Under the pieces are notes generated by a model. It saw only the letters and a list, made by a program, of their open reading frames with translations. It was not told where the DNA came from and ran no database searches. A DNA stretch of 64,000 nt, taken from positions 310,001 through 374,000 of the forward strand of contig CAKUFK010000001.1 in assembly GCA_934647945.1 (NCBI GenBank), written 5' to 3'. Shown here piece by piece: positions 26,799-35,021 of the stretch. A program made the position numbers and the translations under genes. This stretch comes from an uncultured Eubacteriales bacterium. GTDB lineage: Bacteria > Bacillota > Clostridia > Oscillospirales > Acutalibacteraceae. Positions within the stretch are counted from its first letter, which is position 1. Each line of letters opens with the position of its first letter.

Positions 26799-27815
26799 TT
26801 AACCGACAATACCGCTTCTTTCAATACCTTCTGTGAAAAACCGCTGAGCGAACACATACAGCACGAGCAGCGGCAGTACGGTTATCAAACACCCGCACGC
26901 GAGGATAGCTTCGCGCATAAACGTCAGTTCCTGCGCCGCGTAGCCGGTGATGGTGTCACTCCATTGGAGCAACGTTCCCAAATCGGTCAGCTTGACGGAA
27001 ATCGGGAAAGTCGTCTGATAAAACATGGAGGACAGATAATAATCGTTCCAGTACCATACCACGGAAAACAGCATGACCGTCACAATCATCGATGTGGCAT
27101 TGGGAAGCATGATCTTCAAAAAGGTACGCATAGGGCCGCATCCGTCGATCATCGCCGCCTCTTCCAGCTCCATGGGGAACCCGCGGTAGAACTGTCGGAG
27201 AATGAATATGTAGAGCCCGGACCGGATCCCCATACCCAAAAATGCCTGCAAATAAAAGACCACGGGCTTGTTGATCAGGCTGATGGTCAGCTTTTCTCCT
27301 GTGAACAAGCCGACAAGAGACCCGATACCGAAAAAGTCGAAATTTGTAAATGTACTGAACAAGGGGATAATATAGCTTTGGACCGGCACAATGATTGTGA
27401 ATATCAGCAATCCGAACAAGAGGCCGCGTCCCCTAAAATGAAACCGGGCGAATCCATAGCCCGCCAGCAGCACGGTAATCAACTGCAGCAGCACGCTGGG
27501 GATGACGGTGACGAGAGTCATGACAATGGACTCTCCATAATCCATCGCCGTCGCCGCAAGCTTGAGCGAATCCAGCGTCCAGTGTTTAGGCAGCCATACC
27601 ACAGTAGGATCGTACACATCCTGCAGGTTCCGGAACCCGGAAGAAATCATGAAGAGGACCGGATACAGCATAACAAAACACATGCCGACCAGAAAAACGG
27701 TACGCAGGATCACCGTAAACACACGAGCTGCCGTGTGATTGATCGCCAGCCTTTTGTCCCTGTATCCGGACACGATGGCCGACAATGGGCCCGATCCCGG
27801 TTTTGATTTCGTCAT
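26799..27815 (-). CDS. Carbohydrate ABC permease, MalG-like (system B)
   Basis: 338 residues with six predicted membrane helices and the EAA loop EEAAMIDGCGPMRTFLKIMLPNA that docks to the ATPase. The loop between helices 3 and 4 is longer than in MalG (FTNFDFFGIGSLVGLFTGEKL). The frame is open to 27923, but ATG 27815 fits the start of the hydrophilic N-terminus; ribosome sites nearby are poor and a GTG at 27824 is possible. It lies 13 bp upstream of the binding protein gene and is separated from the surface protein gene by a strong hairpin. Confidence 0.88.
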   Translation of the reverse strand: MTKSKPGSGPLSAIVSGYRDKRLAINHTAARVFTVILRTVFLVGMCFVMLYPVLFMISSGFRNLQDVYDPTVVWLPKHWTLDSLKLAATAMDYGESIVMTLVTVIPSVLLQLITVLLAGYGFARFHFRGRGLLFGLLIFTIIVPVQSYIIPLFSTFTNFDFFGIGSLVGLFTGEKLTISLINKPVVFYLQAFLGMGIRSGLYIFILRQFYRGFPMELEEAAMIDGCGPMRTFLKIMLPNATSMIVTVMLFSVVWYWNDYYLSSMFYQTTFPISVKLTDLGTLLQWSDTITGYAAQELTFMREAILACGCLITVLPLLVLYVFAQRFFTEGIERSGIVG

Positions 27816-27867
27816 CCTTATCACCACGCCCTTCTGGCCGTTCGAATTATCGTTATCAGCAGCGCCC

Positions 27868-27897
27868 GGCCGGCGGGGAGGAATCCCCCCGCCGGCC
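27868..27897 (-). other. Intercistronic GC-rich hairpin without T-tract
   Basis: Perfect 11-bp stem (GGCCGGCGGGG and complement) with an 8-base loop, 26 bp after the stop of the large surface protein and 52 bp before the permease start. No T-run follows on the minus strand, so it is more likely an mRNA-stabilising or processing hairpin than a terminator. Confidence 0.7.
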
Positions 27898-27923
27898 ATC
27901 GGCCGCCAATGCTTTGAAGTCAA

Positions 27924-30440
27924 TTAGCCGCGCACTTTTTTCTTGCTGACGATCAGGGCCATGCCCAGGGCCGCGGCGCCCAGGACCACGCAGAACAGGA
28001 TAGGCGTCTCGGCACCGGTGTCGGGGCCGCCCGGGGTAGTCGAGGAGTCCTTATCCGAAGTATCCGGATCCGAGGTGTCCGGACCAGGGGTCGGAACGCC
28101 GCCTTCGATGCCGGTTTCCTCAAACACGGGAACAGTGTAGTCGGCCGTCGTATGCTCGACAGGCTCCGGGTTGCTCAGCAGGAGGTACTGGTGACGATCA
28201 CCCAAATAGGAGGCCAGGGAGATATAGCCGCCGCCGAGGGTGGAACCGCTCTTGTAGTAGCCGTCCTCATCCTCCATCGTCGCCATGTCAAATACCTTCA
28301 CGCCATCCTTGTCATAGATCACCACATCGGCAACCGAAACCGTGGCGTAGGCATAGTAGCTGATCAGCGCCCAGTGCGCACCAGAATTATGCGAGAAGGA
28401 GGGCGTCTCGCCCAGGACATCCGCGAAGGAAATCCAGCCGTTGGTCACGTTGTAGTTCTTACCGGCCATGCCGACGGTCGGGGTCTGAGCGGCATCCATC
28501 CGATCCATCCGGTCAACACGCAGCTTACCGGTGATGGTGTAGGGACCGTTCTCAAAGAGCTCCGGAGCGTAAGCGTTGCAGAAGATGATCGCCGGGTTCT
28601 CGGCCTTGTGCTCCTCGTCCACGATCATGGTGAGAACCTTGTTCGGGACATACTCATCGTTTTTGGTCAGGACATTGAACTTGCCTTTACCGTCGAACTT
28701 CCAGCCGGCGTAGCCCAGCCCGGCGTCATTGAAATCATCGTCAATGAAGGCTTTGTACTGGGTCTTGACCTTGGTCAGATCGGACAGGCCGTAAAGGTAG
28801 GTGTCGTTGGCCAGGGAATAGACGATGTTGTTGTCCTTATCCACGATCCGGAGATCCGCGATGGCGAACTCGCCGTTCGCACTGGACAGGGCAACCGCGA
28901 TGCCGTCCATAAATTCGACATTCGACATATCGAGAGAGAGGTAGTTGCCGTCGGCATCCTTGATATCCACCCAGCCGTCGGTATCGGCGGTCAGGGCAAT
29001 CTTCTCCGCGCCTTTAACCGAGATCAGGGCCTTTTCACCCTCAAAGCCGGTGAGCTTCATCTTGCCGACCAGATAGAAGGGGCCATCCTCGGAATTGAGG
29101 GCATAGGGGCCTTCCTCCGAGGTGGGATCCAGGTAGAAGCCGTCGGGAATCTTCGCGTCGTCACGGAAGAAGGACAGGGTCATCGTCGAGGTCTGCATAT
29201 TGCTGCTGACGATGGTGATGCTGCGGTTGATGTCACCGGTGTCGGTCGGGGCGTCGCCGGGATCGAAATCGGGCAGTTCAACCACGGGGGCATCCGTCAC
29301 GATCACAACGGGATCACGGTTGATATCATGCTCCTCAGCGGTGGAAACGGTAAAGGTCGCGCCTTCTTCATTATTCCATGAATACGTACCCCAGGGGCAG
29401 GTTTCGCTGGCGGTAAAGTCGGTCATGTCGTTCAAGGAGGCGTCATTATTCATCGAATACCGGATAACGCCATCTTTGTCCCGAATCACCAGATCAGCGA
29501 TATACAGGTCGCCCAGACCGAAGCAGAACCCGAAGACCAACTGGCTGGGGCTGTCGCCGAGATCGAAGGAGTAATGCACATATCCATCGGTATCCTCGGC
29601 CAGAGCTGTGCTGCCCTCGGCCGCCGTCAGCAGGTTGGTGGCGCCGCTTTTGATCTCGACTTCACCCTTGCCGCCGTTGGACCAATCCTGGGCACCCTCT
29701 TTTGTCTGATAGTTTTCCACTTTGACATTCAGAGCCAGATTATAGGGGCCGTTGCCGGTCGGGAACTGATCCGCCGAAAGATTCAGCGTATATCCCGGCT
29801 GGGTGGCGCCGGCGTTGTTCAGTTTCATATAACGGGTCGGCTCATAAGTGGTCAGATCAATATCGTCGTGCACCGTAAAGGTGGCCGTTCCACCGGTGGA
29901 GTACAGGTGAGCACTCCAGGTCGCCGTATCGGCAAACTCGGTCATACCGATCAGAGTATCGTCCCAATTCAGGGAATACTTGACGGCACCGTTCTTGTCT
30001 TTGATAACTAGATCAGCAATGTACAGATCACCATAGGTGTAGATAAAGCCGATATTGATTGCGTCGCCGAGATCGGTGCCTTCGATGGTATACTCACAAT
30101 CGACATAGCCATCGGTATTGGTACCCAGCTCCGCTTCCATATCGCTCGCGCCGTTCCGAACCTCAACGTTCGGCGTCTCGCCCGTGATATTTTCCGTTTT
30201 GAGCTTCATGGAAAGGGTATAGGGACCATCCGCAACCGCATACTGGCTCGAGGGCAGTTTTAATGCCAACCATGGCTGCGCATTATCGGTATTCGATATC
30301 TTCAAATACCGGCTGGGGGTGTAGTCTCCGGCCGGGTCGGCCAGAACGGTCAGGGAAAATGCGAACAGGGAGCAGAGTAACGCGAGGCATGCGAGAACCG
30401 CGAGCATGCCTTTTGGGGAGGCGTGAAACCGTTTGCTCAT
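27924..30440 (-). CDS. Wall-anchored surface protein with four copies of an unassigned beta-rich domain
   Basis: 838 residues. Signal peptide to about residue 34 (VLA). Four related modules at about 44-191, 199-366, 406-590 and 600-757 share GP[YF]xL near the middle, a DGY/DGW turn, then ADLVIxDKxGxxxYSL (IADLVIKDKNG, IADLVIRDKDG, IADLRIVDKDN, VADVVIYDKDG). A Pro/Thr/Asp linker follows, then GGPDTG (804-809), a hydrophobic stretch and KKKVRG, a variant xPxTG sortase signal. The modules look like carbohydrate-binding beta-sandwiches by context, but I cannot name a family. The neighbouring 384-residue protein has one more copy. ATG 30440 is used, AAGGAG being 11 bases upstream. Confidence 0.82.
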   Translation of the reverse strand: MSKRFHASPKGMLAVLACLALLCSLFAFSLTVLADPAGDYTPSRYLKISNTDNAQPWLALKLPSSQYAVADGPYTLSMKLKTENITGETPNVEVRNGASDMEAELGTNTDGYVDCEYTIEGTDLGDAINIGFIYTYGDLYIADLVIKDKNGAVKYSLNWDDTLIGMTEFADTATWSAHLYSTGGTATFTVHDDIDLTTYEPTRYMKLNNAGATQPGYTLNLSADQFPTGNGPYNLALNVKVENYQTKEGAQDWSNGGKGEVEIKSGATNLLTAAEGSTALAEDTDGYVHYSFDLGDSPSQLVFGFCFGLGDLYIADLVIRDKDGVIRYSMNNDASLNDMTDFTASETCPWGTYSWNNEEGATFTVSTAEEHDINRDPVVIVTDAPVVELPDFDPGDAPTDTGDINRSITIVSSNMQTSTMTLSFFRDDAKIPDGFYLDPTSEEGPYALNSEDGPFYLVGKMKLTGFEGEKALISVKGAEKIALTADTDGWVDIKDADGNYLSLDMSNVEFMDGIAVALSSANGEFAIADLRIVDKDNNIVYSLANDTYLYGLSDLTKVKTQYKAFIDDDFNDAGLGYAGWKFDGKGKFNVLTKNDEYVPNKVLTMIVDEEHKAENPAIIFCNAYAPELFENGPYTITGKLRVDRMDRMDAAQTPTVGMAGKNYNVTNGWISFADVLGETPSFSHNSGAHWALISYYAYATVSVADVVIYDKDGVKVFDMATMEDEDGYYKSGSTLGGGYISLASYLGDRHQYLLLSNPEPVEHTTADYTVPVFEETGIEGGVPTPGPDTSDPDTSDKDSSTTPGGPDTGAETPILFCVVLGAAALGMALIVSKKKVRG

Positions 30441-30512
30441 GTTTCGAAACACTCCTTTTCCATAATTCGTTAACAGCCGGGCGGCTGTTATACCGCGTGT
30501 TTTCCGTCCTTC

Positions 30513-31667
30513 TTATTCCTGGGGAGGATTGATGTCGCCGTCAGAACCGTCACCCGTCTTCTGGAAAGGCAGCTTCTTCAAAGCGAAGAGGACGCCGAAG
30601 GCAATACCGGCTGCGACGATCAAGCCACCGACCACGATCAGCACGATCCAGCCGGCTCCCAGGCCGCCGCCCTCTCCGTCCGGGGTCGAGGAGTTCGGAA
30701 CCGTGGTCACGCCCGCGGGCGTATTGCTGTTGGAACCGTCTTGATTCGTGGTTCCAGTCGTCCCATCGCCGGTCGTCGTTTCACCCTCAGAGGTGCTCGG
30801 CGTATCGGACCCCGCCGGATCGGTCGTCCCGGTGTTGCCGCCATTGTTGGCGGTGGTGGTGGAGTCGCCGCCATTGTTCCCCGCAGTGGTGGTGGAATCG
30901 CCGCCGTTGGGAGCGTCTGTCGGATTCTCATACTGGGGCCCATCACTGGGTTCGGGCATATCCGCGTCGCCGCGGCTGACGGTGAACTGGGCCGCGGGGC
31001 CACTGCCGAACCCGGTCGCGATGTTCATAGCTTCGGGATTGATCTGACCGATGTCGTTGAGGTCGGCCTTGTCCTTACCTTCGAGGAGGGCATTCAGGTC
31101 CTCATCGGTATCCCAGGAATAGACCACCTGGCCGGCAGCGTTCTCTATCCGGAAATTACGGACATAGAGGTCGCATTTTGCCCAGCACGGACCGATGTTG
31201 AGGAGATAATACTCCGGCAGAGCGGAACCCATGGGCAGGCGGTCGACGTTATTGAACGTGATATAATTGCCCTTGGCGGCGCCCTCAGTGGCCTTAAGCT
31301 CCTGCCAGCCATTGGTATTCGTCTCAATCCTTATCTGCCGCATATCCTGGGTCTTTTCAGATCCCATGGACTCTTTGGTGTAGATGTCACAGAGCACAAC
31401 AGGATCGTTTTTCGCACTCTGTTTGCCGAAATTCTCCACCTTATACTCCGCCTTGATGGTGAAGGGGCCACCCGAGCCGAACATATCCTTGTGCAGGAAT
31501 ATACGGATGAGCGGGTTGTCGTGGACCTCGCGTCCGGTGTTATGGATGGCGATGACGATGTGGTCCTCCGCCGCCGCGGAGAAACCCATCACCGAAAATG
31601 CCATCAAAACAGCGAACACGGACAGGATGGATAAGAGCCGTTTGATGAGGGGTGAATGCTTCTTCAT
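30513..31667 (-). CDS. Membrane-anchored surface protein with one copy of the same domain
   Basis: 384 residues. Signal peptide to about 33 (FSAAA), one module at about 35-240 (GGPFTIKAEYKVENF, TNGWQEL, LYVRNFRIENAAGQVVYSW), a Thr/Gly/Asn/Ser-rich linker of about 90 residues, a membrane helix near 338-362 and a short cytoplasmic tail. Unlike its neighbour it is membrane-held, not sortase-linked. It may pass ligand from the wall to the transporter (inference). Start ATG 31667 follows AGGAGG. In the 136 bp upstream there is a perfect TATAAT (31737-31742) but no good -35, so a local promoter is possible only. Confidence 0.8.
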   Translation of the reverse strand: MKKHSPLIKRLLSILSVFAVLMAFSVMGFSAAAEDHIVIAIHNTGREVHDNPLIRIFLHKDMFGSGGPFTIKAEYKVENFGKQSAKNDPVVLCDIYTKESMGSEKTQDMRQIRIETNTNGWQELKATEGAAKGNYITFNNVDRLPMGSALPEYYLLNIGPCWAKCDLYVRNFRIENAAGQVVYSWDTDEDLNALLEGKDKADLNDIGQINPEAMNIATGFGSGPAAQFTVSRGDADMPEPSDGPQYENPTDAPNGGDSTTTAGNNGGDSTTTANNGGNTGTTDPAGSDTPSTSEGETTTGDGTTGTTNQDGSNSNTPAGVTTVPNSSTPDGEGGGLGAGWIVLIVVGGLIVAAGIAFGVLFALKKLPFQKTGDGSDGDINPPQE

Positions 31668-31803
31668 GCCGATAACCTCCTATGTATTTTTGCCAAAATT
31701 ACAAAAACCGACGGATAATGTAGTGGTTCTATGTGCATTATATAATATTGGGCCGACAAATACGGCTCCCCATTTGAGAAGTTAGATGTTCAAATTTGCT
31801 GTC

Positions 31804-32709
31804 TTAATCGGTTGAATAGAAGACGAACCGGCTAACGATCAGATGAACGAGACCGACGACCAGCAAAATCGTCACAAAATAGATCAGGGCGATGGTGTTG
31901 CTGTAGGCGTACATGCCCTCATGGAAGTAGTCGGTGATGGACTTCATCACCGTATTGCCGTAATCAGTGAAGGAATCGATGATGGAATAGATGACCACCA
32001 CCAGAATGGTGGGGGAAATGAGCGGGAAAGTGATTTTCCAGAGTTTTTCCCACGCCGTCGCGCCCTCGATATCCGCCGCCTCATAGGAACTGGGGGAAAT
32101 GTGGTTGACGGCGGCCAGCAGAAGCACGATCTGCACACCCGACTTCCACGTGATGTCGAAAAAGCCGTTGACGATGCCCGTGACGAACTCCGTGATAAAC
32201 ATCGGCAGCCCCAGGGTCTGGGTCAGGGAATCGAACGCGGGGAAACTGAACATATACGCCTGCTGCATATCCGATGTCGCGGAATCGGTCATCATCACCT
32301 GTGTACGCAAAATTGTGATGACCACGCCCGAGGCAATGATGACGGGGAAGAAGAAAATGGCCCGGCAAGCAGTCCTGCCTATGAATTTTTGCCTGAGGAT
32401 CATGGCGATAAAAAGGCTGAACACCACAATGACCGGGACCTGCAGAACCACGCTGCCCACCGATTCCAACAGGTTGGGCAGGAAGTCGGCATCTTCCGTG
32501 AAAAGGGAACGGAAATTGGCGATCCCGATAAACGTGGACGTCCTGGTGGCGAAGTTGACGTCGCTGAAGGCCCACACGACGGTGGTCAGCATCGGCAGAA
32601 CGAAAAAGAAGAGGGCACCGATAAACCAGGGAAGGATGAACAGCCGGCCCCACCACGCGCGGCGGCGCTGCATTTTGGACATGGACCCATGCAGGCGTTT
32701 CTCAGCCAT
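31804..32709 (-). CDS. Sugar ABC permease, MalF/UgpA-like (system B)
   Basis: 301 residues, six membrane helices starting LFILPWFIGALFFFVLPM, and an EAA loop EAADIEGATAWEKLWKITFPLISP. It lacks a system partner next door; the matching MalG-like permease and binding protein lie about 4 kb downstream, with the two surface protein genes between. Start ATG 32709 has an AAAGGAGAGG site and lies inside the end of the DUF5696 gene (8-base overlap), indicating coupled translation. Confidence 0.9.
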   Translation of the reverse strand: MAEKRLHGSMSKMQRRRAWWGRLFILPWFIGALFFFVLPMLTTVVWAFSDVNFATRTSTFIGIANFRSLFTEDADFLPNLLESVGSVVLQVPVIVVFSLFIAMILRQKFIGRTACRAIFFFPVIIASGVVITILRTQVMMTDSATSDMQQAYMFSFPAFDSLTQTLGLPMFITEFVTGIVNGFFDITWKSGVQIVLLLAAVNHISPSSYEAADIEGATAWEKLWKITFPLISPTILVVVIYSIIDSFTDYGNTVMKSITDYFHEGMYAYSNTIALIYFVTILLVVGLVHLIVSRFVFYSTD

Positions 32710-35005
32710 TCGTATCCTCTCCTTTCTCTGTAATCAGATACCCTTTTTCCCCGATTTCCCGTCCGTCCACCGTAACAGGGGTTTCCAGGTAATTGACCGT
32801 CACGACGGTCCCATCGGCAAACGTGGTCCGGTTGACCCCTTCCATGAGGATCTCGTGCCCGACAATCACCTGGTCCGCCACCCGTCTGAGAACCGGGGCA
32901 ATCTCCTTGTAAGACGACGTGACACTGTCGATCCAATCCTGATACCGTGCGCTTGTGATGTCCTTATAATCGGTTTCCTTCAGGATGTCGTAGTTTTGCG
33001 CCAGGAAACGCACCTTCGGGGAGCTGCCGGTCTCCAGCGCAAACAGAAACGCGTTGCGCGAATCGCTCTGATCGTTGGCCGACTCTCCGGATTGCGGAAG
33101 GACGCCGTGGAGAACGATCTGATAAAACGGCACAGAGGTGGTTTCGTTCAAAAACGAGCTGGACGTCATCGGGGTATCGGTGACGAACGAGACATACGGC
33201 AAGACAAAGGCATTGGCCTCCGCCACCAGCAGGGGCCCCTTCTGAGTCAAAGCCTCCAGGGACTCCTTCCACACATCCTGTGCAAAATCGCGGGACAGCC
33301 CATTATCCCCGAAATCGGAATACAAGGTATTGCCCAGCGTGTGGGCGGACAGCCCGGTAAATCCGGTCATCTTGGACTTTGCGAGCTTCTGGCAAGCCTC
33401 CAGCACCTTTTCAGGCGTCAGCAGAAAGCTCGGCTCGGAAACATTGGCTTCAAGCGTTGTCAAATCATAGGTATACTGCATGGCCGGGTTCTTCTGGATG
33501 GACGAGGCCGCATCCAATTTTTTGTTGAAACCCCAGCGGCTTTTATAAAGGTTGTTGACGTTGACGCCGAGATAAAGTCCGATCCCCTTCTCCTCGCAGT
33601 AGGTCTCGAGGGATTTGAGCTTTTTCGCGCCGCCCAAGCGGCCCTCTGGCTTGAGATCCGTTTGGATAGCACTGCCGGTGCCGTCCTTGTTCCAATACTG
33701 ATAATCCACCAGAAGCTGGTCGGCGCCCTTTTCACCGAGCTGCGTCAAAATCGTGACCGCATCCTCGTAGCTGGTCAGCGGCACCACGCGGTTGACAGGG
33801 AAGCCCAAGATATATTCCTTAGCCATCACCCCGCCGAGAAGCTCCACAACCAGCGGCGCTTCTCCTGCCTTCGCGGTGGTTTTTAGTCCCTGTTCGAAGA
33901 GATAATCCCGATACGCGTCAGCCATCCCCACGTAATCAGCGTCCTCCCCTTCGAGAAGGGTGTAACGCACCGCCATGGTTTCGGCCTTAGTCGGGGTCTG
34001 CTCGAATATCCGCACGGTTTGTTGTTTCCGTTCGACTAGGACCATATCATAGTCCCGGTAGATGAATTCGGCGTAGACGTTGCTGTAGGAACAACGTTTA
34101 CCGTTCACCGCCGCATTGATGACGGCTCTGGACTCGCCCTTCGTGATGATGCCGAGGAATGCATGGTCTCCATCCTTCAAGCCGAATACCGGCATCCGGA
34201 TATCCCGGGTCACCTCCCCCGCCTCCAGGCGGGTGGTCGCCGCGTCCCGGCCATACACATACTGAGCATAATCCTCAACATATCCGTTGTTCTGATTCAG
34301 GCCGATGAGGGAGCCCGACCCGTCGGGGAGGAGCAGATACCCCTCCGCCTGCGCATCCGCCGCGCCAAAATAGGGCGCGATCGCCACACGGGTCAAACGG
34401 TATTTTTCGTTGGTCTCGCGGATTTCCCCCGACATCAGGGCGATTTCCACGCCATCCTCGCGAAGGTGGACCTCCACCGGGATGAAAAAGCCCTCCCGCT
34501 CAAATTGGAACTCCACCCGGAATCCTCCGTCGATGCGTGTCACCGAAGCACCGCCCTTGTCCACGCTGGCGGTTTTGCCATTGAGCGGGCTGATATTCCC
34601 GAGCGAGTCCGAATAGCTGATCTGGATTAGGGAGGCCATTCCGAGCCGTGCCACAGGCTGTGCGACGTCGTCCTCCTCGTACTTCTCAGGCGTACTGCTC
34701 CAGACGTGCCCGTTTTTGTCCACGACCTGGAACCAGGTTTCCTTTTCGTTGACGCGCAGCTCCAGACGGCTGTTGGAGGCGACCGTTACATACCCATCCT
34801 CGGCGGGAGGGAAGGATTCACTTCCCACCGGCTCCTCCGGAAGATCTCCGGGTTCTGCCAAGGCACAAGGCACAAACGCCAACGCCGCAGTCAGGAGCAG
34901 CGCCAGCCCTCCATGAAGGATGTGCCGCATCCTTGCCGGACGAACCCGTCCGGCCTTCGGATCTGTATCCAATGGCCTGCCGTTCCGATGATACAGGGAT
35001 TTCAT
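32702..35005 (-). CDS. Secreted DUF5696 protein
   Basis: 767 residues. A 31-residue basic N-terminal region precedes the hydrophobic signal core, with a likely cut after ALA at 50. The mature part opens with a beta-rich domain (VTVASNSRLELRVNEKETWFQVVDKNGHVW) and continues as an apparent alpha/beta barrel (GADQLLVDYQYWNKDG, KGIGLYLGVNVNNLY, SAHTLGNTLYSDFG, GPLLVAEANAFVLPYV). This matches DUF5696 proteins, which occur in sugar ABC loci of Paenibacillus-like bacteria and resemble glycosidase barrels without an established activity that I know of. ATG 35005 is preferred over 35011 for spacing from AAAGGGGGG. It follows the YIP1 gene by 16 bp. Confidence 0.83.
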   Translation of the reverse strand: MKSLYHRNGRPLDTDPKAGRVRPARMRHILHGGLALLLTAALAFVPCALAEPGDLPEEPVGSESFPPAEDGYVTVASNSRLELRVNEKETWFQVVDKNGHVWSSTPEKYEEDDVAQPVARLGMASLIQISYSDSLGNISPLNGKTASVDKGGASVTRIDGGFRVEFQFEREGFFIPVEVHLREDGVEIALMSGEIRETNEKYRLTRVAIAPYFGAADAQAEGYLLLPDGSGSLIGLNQNNGYVEDYAQYVYGRDAATTRLEAGEVTRDIRMPVFGLKDGDHAFLGIITKGESRAVINAAVNGKRCSYSNVYAEFIYRDYDMVLVERKQQTVRIFEQTPTKAETMAVRYTLLEGEDADYVGMADAYRDYLFEQGLKTTAKAGEAPLVVELLGGVMAKEYILGFPVNRVVPLTSYEDAVTILTQLGEKGADQLLVDYQYWNKDGTGSAIQTDLKPEGRLGGAKKLKSLETYCEEKGIGLYLGVNVNNLYKSRWGFNKKLDAASSIQKNPAMQYTYDLTTLEANVSEPSFLLTPEKVLEACQKLAKSKMTGFTGLSAHTLGNTLYSDFGDNGLSRDFAQDVWKESLEALTQKGPLLVAEANAFVLPYVSFVTDTPMTSSSFLNETTSVPFYQIVLHGVLPQSGESANDQSDSRNAFLFALETGSSPKVRFLAQNYDILKETDYKDITSARYQDWIDSVTSSYKEIAPVLRRVADQVIVGHEILMEGVNRTTFADGTVVTVNYLETPVTVDGREIGEKGYLITEKGEDTNG

Positions 35006-35021
35006 CGTCATCCCCCCCTTT

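Noticed and set aside
28152..29381. 409-codon plus-strand open frame opposite the surface protein
   Set aside because: Repetitive Gly/Val/Asp antisense of the repeated domain, no ribosome site.
31737..31742. TATAAT upstream of the 384-residue surface protein as a full promoter
   Set aside because: No -35 box at 15-19 bp and no extended -10; left as a possibility only.
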